NCBI GenBank assembly: GCA_903895845.1
Contig: CAITVK010000053.1
Location: 1 to 64,000 of the forward strand
DNA from: an uncultured Chitinophagaceae bacterium
Lineage (GTDB): Bacteria > Bacteroidota > Bacteroidia > Chitinophagales > Chitinophagaceae
Direction of reading: 5' to 3'
Length of the DNA: 64,000 nt
Positions within the stretch are counted from its first letter, which is position 1, and every line of letters begins with the position of its first letter. A program made the position numbers and the translations under genes. The notes under the pieces were generated by a model. The model made no database searches. It had not been told where the DNA came from and saw only the letters and a list, made by a program, of their open reading frames with translations. This document shows positions 43,753-50,869 of this stretch, piece by piece.

Positions 43753-44697
43753 TTACCCCAAAGCTTTCAGTATCTCTTTTGCTTGAATTGCATCACCTTC
43801 CAATTGCGCAATTAAGGCATCTAGGCCACTAAACTTTACTTCGTTTCTAAGAAAAGCATGAACATGAATCTGTAGTGTTTTGCCGTAGATAGTGGCATTG
43901 AAATCGAAAATATTCACTTCAATCAAACGCTTTTTGCCATCTACAGTTGGGCGGAAACCAATATTCATCATTCCGATAAGCGGCTTGCCTTCAAATGGCG
44001 AAAGATTTAAAGAGACGGCATAGACACCATCAGAAGGAATTAGTTTTTCTTGTACATTGAGGTTTATATTGGCTGTGGGATAGCCGATAGTTCTTCCTAA
44101 TTGATTTCCTTTTACAACTTCTCCTTCAAAAAAGTATGGATAACCCAAGAATTGATTGGCTGTTTCTATATCATTTTCCAATAAAGCATTTCTTATTCTA
44201 GTGCTACTGATAGTTACCTGGTTTAGTACTTTTTCATCTATCTCTTTCACATCAAAGCCAAGTTCCAATCCTATTTCTTCAAGCAGATGATAATCTCCCA
44301 CTCTGTTTTTTCCAAACCGATGATCGTAGCCTATTATAATTGTATGCGGTTTGAAATAATGATAGAGGAATTCTTTGCAATATTCATCAGCAGTCTTATT
44401 GGCAAATTCTTGTGTAAACGGAACAATGACCAAGTGATCGATGCCAGCTTTGTCTAGTAAATATATTTTTTCCTCAAAAGTGTTCAGCAATGCAACTGTC
44501 CCTCCATAACTTCCAACTACCGAGCGTGGATGAGGACTAAAAGTAATGATGACAGTCTCGCCATTTACTTGGGATGCTGTTTCCTTAAGTTGTCTGATTA
44601 TTTGCTGATGCCCAAGATGAACCCCATCGAAGGTTCCGATGGTAATAACAGCATTATTGAAAAGAGGTAAATGCGCTAAATCTTTATGTACTTGCAT
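43753..44697 (-). CDS. ribF: Bifunctional riboflavin kinase/FAD synthetase
   Basis: Makes FMN and then FAD. The N-terminal adenylyltransferase domain has TIGTFDGVHLGHQQIIRQL and ITFSPHPRSV, then YDHRFGKNRVGD and ISSTRIRNALLENDIETAN; the kinase domain has GRTIGYPTANINL and SDGVYAVSLN. 314 aa, usual length. An exact -7 box sits 11 nt before the start. Confidence 0.97.
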   Translation of the reverse strand: MQVHKDLAHLPLFNNAVITIGTFDGVHLGHQQIIRQLKETASQVNGETVIITFSPHPRSVVGSYGGTVALLNTFEEKIYLLDKAGIDHLVIVPFTQEFANKTADEYCKEFLYHYFKPHTIIIGYDHRFGKNRVGDYHLLEEIGLELGFDVKEIDEKVLNQVTISSTRIRNALLENDIETANQFLGYPYFFEGEVVKGNQLGRTIGYPTANINLNVQEKLIPSDGVYAVSLNLSPFEGKPLIGMMNIGFRPTVDGKKRLIEVNIFDFNATIYGKTLQIHVHAFLRNEVKFSGLDALIAQLEGDAIQAKEILKALG

Positions 44698-44708
44698 AAT
44701 GAATACTA

Positions 44709-44716
44709 CAAATTTA
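44709..44716 (-). promoter_or_regulatory. -7 box of ribF
   Basis: TAAATTTG on the minus strand, exact consensus, 11 nt before the ATG, implying a very short leader and no room for an FMN riboswitch. Confidence 0.4.
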
Positions 44717-44741
44717 GGGGGAAGCTAGTTACGAAAAAAGC

Positions 44742-44776
44742 AAAGTCGATTAATAGCTTGGTTATTTATCGACTTT
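44742..44776. promoter_or_regulatory. Inverted repeat in the divergent ribF/comA region
   Basis: AAAGTCGAT (44742-44750) and ATCGACTTT (44768-44776) are perfect complements 17 bp apart. Between divergent starts no terminator is needed, so an operator or a spurious foldback are the options. Confidence 0.3.
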
Positions 44777-44945
44777 CTATTAGTTATCAACATAGTCTGC
44801 CTCTTTACTTGATAGCAGTATTTATGGCTTTATATTAAGGATGTTCGAATAATTTGTACTTTGATAGTCTATGTTTATTCATTGGAATTGATGTTAAAAT
44901 TATCATGTAAAGCGAGCGCCTTTTTTTACTTATGACACTTACCCT

Positions 44946-44953
44946 TATTTTTG
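44946..44953 (+). promoter_or_regulatory. -7 box of the comA-aroE unit
   Basis: TATTTTTG, exact TAnnTTTG, about 24 nt before the ATG at 44978. A T-rich stretch (not TTTG) occupies the -33 place. Confidence 0.45.
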
Positions 44954-44977
44954 CGCCTCTAAAAAAACTCCTTGAGT

Positions 44978-45739
44978 ATGAATTTTAATCTTTCACAAAT
45001 ACCCGAACGTACAGAGCAGCCTAGACAAAACGGGGTGACAATGGTGATGGACAAGGGGCTTAGCATTAGGGAAGTACACGATTTTATGAGTGTTTCTGGC
45101 CCACATGTGGATATAATAAAGCTTGGTTTTGGCACTTCGTATGTAACGCCAAATCTTCGTGAGAAAATACAGGCCTATCAAAGCTATGATGTGCCAATTT
45201 ATTTTGGTGGTACATTATTCGAAGCTTTTTTGATACGAAATCAATTTCAGGATTTTATTGCAGTGTGTAAAGATTATGGTATTACACATGTAGAAGTGAG
45301 TGATGGAAGCATCACGATTCCTCATGCGGAGAAATGTGGTTACATAGAGAAACTTACAAAGCATTTTACCGTTTTGAGTGAAGTAGGTAGTAAAGATGCC
45401 TTGCATATTATTCCACCTTATAAGTGGATAGAATTGATGCGTGCAGAGTTGGAGGCTGGTTCTTCATACGTTATTGCAGAAGCAAGAGAAGCCGGAAACG
45501 TAGGTATTTATAGAGGTAGTGGTGAGGTACGTGAAGGGTTGGTACAGGAGATATTGACACAGATTCCCGAGGAAAAGATACTTTGGGAGGCTCCACAGAA
45601 AGCACAACAACTCTATTTTCTTGAATTGATTGGTTGCAACGTAAACCTGGGAAATATAGCCCCTAACGAAGTAATACCGTTGGAATCTATGCGTATTGGT
45701 CTTCGTGGAGATACTTTTCATTTGTATTTATCTAAATAG
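44978..45739 (+). CDS. Phosphosulfolactate synthase family protein (ComA-like)
   Basis: ComA adds sulfite to phosphoenolpyruvate to give (2R)-3-phosphosulfolactate, the first step of coenzyme M synthesis in methanogens. The TIM-barrel signature is well kept: MVMDKGLSIREVHDFM, DIIKLGFGTSYV, VPIYFGGTLFEA, HVEVSDGSITIP, GSSYVIAEAREAGN and LGNIAPNEVIPLESMRIGLRGDTF. The start is the ATG at 44978; the TTG in the track is two codons upstream. Bacteroidota do not make coenzyme M, so its product probably feeds sulfolactate or another sulfonate; sulfonolipid synthesis is a possibility, not evidence. It is 19 bp before aroE and likely co-transcribed. Confidence 0.9.
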   Translation: MNFNLSQIPERTEQPRQNGVTMVMDKGLSIREVHDFMSVSGPHVDIIKLGFGTSYVTPNLREKIQAYQSYDVPIYFGGTLFEAFLIRNQFQDFIAVCKDYGITHVEVSDGSITIPHAEKCGYIEKLTKHFTVLSEVGSKDALHIIPPYKWIELMRAELEAGSSYVIAEAREAGNVGIYRGSGEVREGLVQEILTQIPEEKILWEAPQKAQQLYFLELIGCNVNLGNIAPNEVIPLESMRIGLRGDTFHLYLSK

Positions 45740-45758
45740 TTGGTAAAAACTAATTGCT

Positions 45759-46526
45759 ATGATTGAGAACCCGTCAATAGGAGCGGATAGACTGTATGTA
45801 TTGATTGGGTTTCCACTTGCGCATTCTTTTTCGGAACGATATTTTAATGATAAATTCAAAAGGGAAGGGATTGAGAATACTGAATTTAAGTCCTTCTCGT
45901 TCGAAAATATCGATGATATCAGGGAAATCATTTTCAACCATCCAAATCTGAAAGGATTTGCAATTACCATTCCTCATAAAAAAACTATTTTGCCTTTTCT
46001 TGATGAGGTTACCGATGAAGTGAGGCAAATGGGGGCATGCAATTGTGTACGTATCCAACATGGAAAATTAAGCGGGTACAACACAGATGTTATTGGGTTT
46101 GAGAAATCTTTTATCAAGAAGCTACAACCTCATCATACAAAGGCTTTGATATTGGGGAGCGGCGGCGCAGCTGCCGCAGTAGAATTTGTTTTACGCAAAC
46201 TGAATATCAGTTATCAATTTGTTTCACGAAACCGTAATGAAGAAGAAGGTATTTTGTCTTATGAGGATTTAAACGAGGATGTATTGTCTGAATGCACTGT
46301 AATTATTAATACAACTCCACTAGGTACTTTTCCAAAGGTTGATGATGCAGCAGCAATCCCATATTCCTTGCTGACTCCCAAGCACTATCTGTTTGATCTT
46401 GTGTATAATCCTGCAGAAACAAAATTTATAAGACAAGGAAGAGAGCAAGGTGCTGCTACTGAAAATGGTTACGAGATGCTTGTTTTGCAGGCAGAAGAGA
46501 ATTGGGCAATCTGGAATAGAAAATAA
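45759..46526 (+). CDS. aroE: Shikimate dehydrogenase
   Basis: Reduces 3-dehydroshikimate with NADPH in aromatic amino-acid synthesis. FPLAHSFSERYFND gives the shikimate-binding serines, AITIPHKKTILPFLD the catalytic lysine, GACNCV the usual GAxNT place in a variant form, and GYNTDVIGF the conserved Asp. The Rossmann motif is LILGSGGAAAAVEFVL. The cysteine-containing GACNCV is a variation from the standard motif. 255 aa, slightly short. Second gene after comA. Confidence 0.93.
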   Translation: MIENPSIGADRLYVLIGFPLAHSFSERYFNDKFKREGIENTEFKSFSFENIDDIREIIFNHPNLKGFAITIPHKKTILPFLDEVTDEVRQMGACNCVRIQHGKLSGYNTDVIGFEKSFIKKLQPHHTKALILGSGGAAAAVEFVLRKLNISYQFVSRNRNEEEGILSYEDLNEDVLSECTVIINTTPLGTFPKVDDAAAIPYSLLTPKHYLFDLVYNPAETKFIRQGREQGAATENGYEMLVLQAEENWAIWNRK

Positions 46527-46560
46527 AAAGATTACTCTTTTGTTTTTGAAATTTTACTCG

Positions 46561-48552
46561 CTAATAATTTATCGTCACCCCAAACTTAACTAAATCCTGC
46601 ACGCCTAACGCATCAGCAGCTGCCGTACTTATTCTGGCAACTAATCCGTTATCTTCTTTTACTGGTGGTAATGGTCCCATCACTTTTGCACAGATACTTT
46701 TGTCATTCACAGTTATCCGCACGATAGAGCCCTGATTGATGTCATTTATCAATATATAGTATTTCTTGTCTTCCCAGCCACTTGTCGATTTAAAAGCAGC
46801 TGCATCACCGGTTGTGGTATTGTCAGACAAGTGTGTTCTGTCAAAATAGCCAGCATAGAAACCTTCTTTGTCAGCATATTTAGCGTACTTGGGTATTGGT
46901 GCAGGATCTACAATATCCAATGATTGGCTTCTTGAAACTGTTTCCTGAATATTTCTCTTTGTACTATCAACATTTGGAGGATACAAACGCGCTGGTATTG
47001 TATCTTTAACAACCCTAGTGGAATCTCTGGACAGTCTGGAAGTGTCCTTTGCCACAAAAGGTAAAGAGGGATTTATCTTTTTTATGATGGCAGTATTAGC
47101 TGTTACCACTGTATCTTTTGTAGCAGATAGGGTAGGGGTTGTCACTATTTCTTGACCTACAATTAATCCCATTCCAGGCCTGACTACATCAGTCTTCATT
47201 CCATTCCACTCCATCAGTTGGGCTTCTGTAGTTTTAAATTGCTTACTTATCTTATAGAGATTATCTTTTTTTGCCACAATGTATTTGATAGGCCTTGTGG
47301 TGGTTGTTACTGTTGTAGGAACTGCTGATTTTATAGTAGGAGGACTCGTATTATCCTTCAATCCGGTACTAACAGAAGGCATAACAGCGGTTGGAACTTC
47401 CGATATTTTAGCACCAACAGCAGGTATTTTCAAGGTAGAGCCCTCTTTCAAAGAACTTTTCGTATTCATTCCATTCAGCCGCATAATGTCTCCAACGGTT
47501 GTATGATTTGCTTTGGCAATAGAAGACAGCGTTTCTTTAGGTTTAATAATATGTTCCGTGTAGTTAGTTTCCTGTGCAGATGTAGATGCAAAAGTTGAAG
47601 CTGCGGGTACTTCAGGCTTAATGGCTGCTATAGCCTCCTCTTTCGCAGGTATTTTAATTGTTTCTCCACGCTTCAAAGGGCGTTTCGACTTCATGTTATT
47701 CAAGCGCATAATAGCACCGATGGTGGTATGATTTGTTTTTGCTAGCGATAGTAGTGTTTCTTTGGCTCTTATGATATGTTCTGAGAAGGCAGGTTGTTGT
47801 GGAGCAGTAACTTCAGGTGTTTTAGTTATAGGTACTTCGATAGTAGTAAATGCGCTGTTGGGTATTTTTAGACTGGACCCATCCTTCAAAATGCTTTTTG
47901 AGTTTATTCCATTCAACCGCATGATAGCCTCGATAGTCGTATGATTTGCTTTGGCAATAGAATACAAAGACTCCTTTGGTTTGATGATATGTTCTGTATA
48001 ATCAGCTGTTTGTGCTGGTTTAGATTCTGTTGTAATAAGCGTTGTCATTGTTTCAACCGGTGGAGGATTAAGCGCTTCTTTTACAGGTATCTTGATTGTT
48101 TCGCCAGGCTTTAATACACTTCTGGTATTTAAACCATTCAACTTCATAATGGCAGCTACTGTTGTTTCATTTTGTCTGGCAATTGAAGAAAAACTCTCTT
48201 TTGGTTTGATGATATATTCCTTATACCTCTGGGTTTGTTCTGATGCTTCTGCAGCAGCAACATTGGGCGCGGGAGTATTTGTAGCCTGAGTTTCCGTAGG
48301 AGTGGAGCCTATTGTTTGCTTGATAGGCACTTTGATGTTTTTTCCCAACCTCAATACACTTTTTGAAGTCAGGTTGTTGAGGTGCATCAGTTCCGAAACG
48401 GTTGTTTTGTTTGCCTTCGCAATAGTAGATAATGTTTCGCCTTTCTTTATTTTATGAAGTGAATAGCTGTTTGTCTGAGCTTCAGCAAGTTGGGTTGTGA
48501 CAGATAGAAAGAATGCAATGATTAATAATTTACAAAAAGAGACCTGAGGCAT
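46561..48552 (-). CDS. Secreted six-LysM protein with double-psi beta-barrel-like C-terminus
   Basis: Starts at the ATG at 48552 (the track's TTG is two codons earlier) with a signal peptide ending LAEAQ. Six LysM repeats follow (about residues 28, 110, 187, 260, 334 and 425; for example HIIKPKESLYSIAKANHTTIEAIMRLNG), separated by Pro/Thr/Ala-rich linkers. The final 100 residues (EGFYAGYFDR..GSIVRITVNDKSICAKVMGPLPP) look like the RlpA/barwin-like barrel. It should bind peptidoglycan in the periplasm. It is 24 bp downstream of the RsmF-like gene and convergent with aroE. Confidence 0.92.
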   Translation of the reverse strand: MPQVSFCKLLIIAFFLSVTTQLAEAQTNSYSLHKIKKGETLSTIAKANKTTVSELMHLNNLTSKSVLRLGKNIKVPIKQTIGSTPTETQATNTPAPNVAAAEASEQTQRYKEYIIKPKESFSSIARQNETTVAAIMKLNGLNTRSVLKPGETIKIPVKEALNPPPVETMTTLITTESKPAQTADYTEHIIKPKESLYSIAKANHTTIEAIMRLNGINSKSILKDGSSLKIPNSAFTTIEVPITKTPEVTAPQQPAFSEHIIRAKETLLSLAKTNHTTIGAIMRLNNMKSKRPLKRGETIKIPAKEEAIAAIKPEVPAASTFASTSAQETNYTEHIIKPKETLSSIAKANHTTVGDIMRLNGMNTKSSLKEGSTLKIPAVGAKISEVPTAVMPSVSTGLKDNTSPPTIKSAVPTTVTTTTRPIKYIVAKKDNLYKISKQFKTTEAQLMEWNGMKTDVVRPGMGLIVGQEIVTTPTLSATKDTVVTANTAIIKKINPSLPFVAKDTSRLSRDSTRVVKDTIPARLYPPNVDSTKRNIQETVSRSQSLDIVDPAPIPKYAKYADKEGFYAGYFDRTHLSDNTTTGDAAAFKSTSGWEDKKYYILINDINQGSIVRITVNDKSICAKVMGPLPPVKEDNGLVARISTAAADALGVQDLVKFGVTINY

Positions 48553-48576
48553 AAACAAAATGAGTTTGCGGTAAAA

Positions 48577-49923
48577 TTAATCTTTTAGGATTCTCCAAGC
48601 TTGTGGGTAGTAATTATTCATGCGATTGGGTAAAACTTTTGCCCATCCTAATGGCAATCCACAATAGACTATCAGATTCCAACCTGTTTTAGATTCAATG
48701 AATAAATCTTGTCTTCTCAAATATTGCAAAGCTTGTAACTCATTCAATTCCAATGTATTGAAATGATTAAGTGGTAAATAGCTCATAGCTAATTCGTGAT
48801 GTGGAATTACGTCTTTACCCTTTATTGTGCCTATTTCTATCCCAGCTTTCTTGATATATAGTTGCTTAGCTAATACTTGCAGTGCTGTTAAAAACTCCGT
48901 TGGGACAGCTTTTATCGCTTCTCCCTGCTTAAACAAGGAATAGTTTTGTGGTATGGCTATAAAGTTATTGATGGTCTCTTGCTCTATTTTATTGGGTAAC
49001 GGGAGTTTTTGCTCGGGGTAGTAGCCTTCTGCTCCGCCATCTTGCTTGGTAAAAGCGGCAATAAAGAATCCTTCTCCTTGGGTTAGATAAGGATAAAAAC
49101 GGTACCCATAAGCCGCCTTCTCTTCGGATTGTGTTTCAATAATTCCCCAACTGTCTTGTAATATAATTCTGTTACTTTCGAAACTGTGACTAGTTGTTAA
49201 CTTATCCAGCACTTCTTCATCTTCTTCTTTGCTATAACTACAGGTGCTGTAAATGAGTGTCCCCCCTTGTTTCAGGCAAGGCAATATATCGGCGACAATC
49301 CTTTCCTGACGTTGGCTGCAAAGGCGTACATTGTTCTCACTCCATTCCTCTATTGCACTTGGATCTCGTCTAAACAAGCCGCTGCCACTACAAGGAGCGT
49401 CTATTACTATTACATCAAAATAATTTTCGAGTGCTTTAAAGTGTGCTGGATCATTATTGGTAACAACTACATTGCTGCTGCCCCATTTGGTTATATTCTC
49501 TACCAATACACTCGCTCTGGCTTTAATTACTTCATTGCTAACGATCAATCCATCCGCAAAATAACTTGCCAATAGGGTACTCTTGCCTCCAGGAGCAGCG
49601 CATAAGTCCAGCACTTTTAAACCTGTTGTATTAATGCCAATGGTTTGCTTCAATACTTCCCATAAGAACATGCTGCTTGCTTCCTGCACGTAATAGCCAC
49701 CTGCATGAAAGATTGGGTCAAACGTAAAAGAAGGGCGTTGAGGAAGATAATACCCATGAGGACACCAGGGAATAGGCTTTCCTTCTTTGGTAAGCATGGC
49801 TTTCTTTGCCGGATTAAATCGGATAGACGTAACCTGTTCCCCAGAGAGGTGCACAGCCTCAAATAATGATTTGTCGAACCCTTCTACATGCTGTAATGAC
49901 TCCAATAACAATGGTGGTATCAT
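48577..49923 (-). CDS. RsmF-like rRNA cytosine-C5 methyltransferase
   Basis: 448 aa NOL1/NOP2/Sun enzyme. SAM motif LDLCAAPGGKSTLLASYF; the two cysteines used by m5C enzymes are in IDAPCSGSGLFRRDPSAI and LIYSTCSYSKEEDE. The C-terminal 150 residues (LGWAKVLPNRMNNYYPQAWRI) form the PUA-like RNA-binding tail of the RsmF/YebU group. Predicted to modify 16S rRNA (C1407 in E. coli), but orthology needs a tree. A -7-like box lies 4 nt before the start codon. Confidence 0.93.
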   Translation of the reverse strand: MIPPLLLESLQHVEGFDKSLFEAVHLSGEQVTSIRFNPAKKAMLTKEGKPIPWCPHGYYLPQRPSFTFDPIFHAGGYYVQEASSMFLWEVLKQTIGINTTGLKVLDLCAAPGGKSTLLASYFADGLIVSNEVIKARASVLVENITKWGSSNVVVTNNDPAHFKALENYFDVIVIDAPCSGSGLFRRDPSAIEEWSENNVRLCSQRQERIVADILPCLKQGGTLIYSTCSYSKEEDEEVLDKLTTSHSFESNRIILQDSWGIIETQSEEKAAYGYRFYPYLTQGEGFFIAAFTKQDGGAEGYYPEQKLPLPNKIEQETINNFIAIPQNYSLFKQGEAIKAVPTEFLTALQVLAKQLYIKKAGIEIGTIKGKDVIPHHELAMSYLPLNHFNTLELNELQALQYLRRQDLFIESKTGWNLIVYCGLPLGWAKVLPNRMNNYYPQAWRILKD

Positions 49924-49927
49924 GATG

Positions 49928-49935
49928 CGAAGATA
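49928..49935 (-). promoter_or_regulatory. -7-like box 4 nt before the RsmF-like start
   Basis: TATCTTCG (one change from TAnnTTTG) then CATC and ATG at 49923. Same layout as guaA and the PhnA-like gene. Confidence 0.4.
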
Positions 49936-49986
49936 GGGTTATAGGCTGTAGTGATAAATGTTTCGGAATAGTTTTAAATGCCCATA

Positions 49987-50181
49987 ATTCTTGCGGTGTG
50001 TAGTATGATTATTGGCATCCGTCGTTCAATTATTGACCTGCGCAGTATGATTTATGAGGTAAGCAGTGTAATTATCGGTACCTGTTGCATGATTATTGGC
50101 AGGCGCAGTACGATTATTGGCACCTGTCGTTCAATTATTGACCTGCGCAGTATGATTTATGGGGTAAGCAGTGTAATTATT
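49987..50181. repeat. 21-bp tandem array with 105-bp higher-order period
   Basis: Eight clear 21-bp units run from 50008 to 50175, most beginning ATTATTG or ATTTATG, with a diverged unit before and the start of a ninth after. Units 1-3 recur almost unchanged as 6-8 (units 2 and 7 are identical), a 105-bp higher-order repeat. The ninth unit is interrupted after six bases by a sequence identical to the left end of the IS at 60466. The 75-aa ORF (49978-50205) is a by-product of the 21-bp length. It lies 64 bp upstream of the RsmF-like start and fills the 336-bp gap to rnhA. Confidence 0.93.
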
Positions 50182-50205
50182 GATAGTATCCAAATAAGTG
50201 TGTAA
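50182..50205. repeat. Solitary copy of the IS256-family left end (24 bp)
   Basis: All 24 bases, starting GATAGTATCCAAATAAG, equal 60466-60489, the left inverted repeat of the IS256-family element. What follows here is only loosely similar to the IS interior, and no transposase lies nearby. It is either a scar of a lost copy or the end of a short non-autonomous derivative; a right end near 50240-50262 (ACACTTT) is too weak to claim. Confidence 0.75.
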
Positions 50206-50259
50206 AGTATCTAACTTGGGAGTTATTGGTAGATAGTCGTTTGGGTACACTTTTAATTT

Positions 50260-50721
50260 CTACGAGGGCATATAGCCAACATCTTCAATCAAGTTGCGAC
50301 TATCTGCGGCGGCGGTTGCAAGTTCGTCACAACGATTATTCATTGCATTGTCGGCATGGCCTTTTACCCATACAAACTTTATCTTAAACTTTCTTGATAA
50401 ATGATAGTAGCGAGTCCATAAGTCTTTGTTTTTCTTGCCTCCTTTAAAATCAGTTAGCATCCATCCGTCCAACCATCGCTTTTCTACTGTATCTACAATA
50501 TATTTACTATCGGTATAAATGGTGACGGGGATGTCGTTTCTTGTAAGGCTTTCCAAAGCAACAATCACTCCCATCAGCTCCATCCGGTTATTGGTAGTCA
50601 GCTTAAAACCTTGGGAAAGTTCTTTTCTTTTTTCTCCCCACTGCAACACAATGCCATATCCACCAGGACCAGGATTGCCACGTGAAGAACCGTCAGTATA
50701 AATTATAAGTGGATGAGACAT
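50260..50721 (-). CDS. rnhA: Ribonuclease HI
   Basis: Cuts RNA in RNA-DNA hybrids. The carboxylates are visible: YTDGSSRGNPGPGGYG (Asp near residue 10), NRMELMGVIVAL (Glu), YTDSKYIVD (Asp), and VKGHADNAMNNRCDELA at the end (catalytic-loop His and final Asp). 153 aa as in E. coli. Confidence 0.97.
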   Translation of the reverse strand: MSHPLIIYTDGSSRGNPGPGGYGIVLQWGEKRKELSQGFKLTTNNRMELMGVIVALESLTRNDIPVTIYTDSKYIVDTVEKRWLDGWMLTDFKGGKKNKDLWTRYYHLSRKFKIKFVWVKGHADNAMNNRCDELATAAADSRNLIEDVGYMPS

Positions 50722-50868
50722 GATTAATGTTTTGTGATTAATGATTAGTGTTTAGTGTAAGGCCTTTAATAGAATAGGCTGCTTCCTATTAACAAGGGAG
50801 ACAGCCTATTCTAGCCAATTCTATTAACGAATAATTAATCACTAAACGTTAATGATTAATCACTAACA
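50722..50868. terminator. Nested inverted repeats between E2 and rnhA genes
   Basis: The inner stem AGAATAGGCTG (50771-50781) / CAGCCTATTCT (50802-50812) is perfect over 11 bp. The outer arms (50722-50755 and 50831-50868) consist of 7-bp units such as GATTAAT, GATTAGT, GTTTAGT and their complements. Probably ends the leftward E2 transcript; no T-tract, so a termination role is inferred. Confidence 0.55.
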
Positions 50869-50869
50869 A

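Noticed and set aside
49978-50205. 75-aa plus ORF with SxIIG-type heptads
   Set aside because: Same cause, and it ends inside an IS end.
50206-50262. Right end of a short IS-derived MITE after the solitary IS end
   Set aside because: Only ACACTTT is shared with the true right end, too little to support an element.
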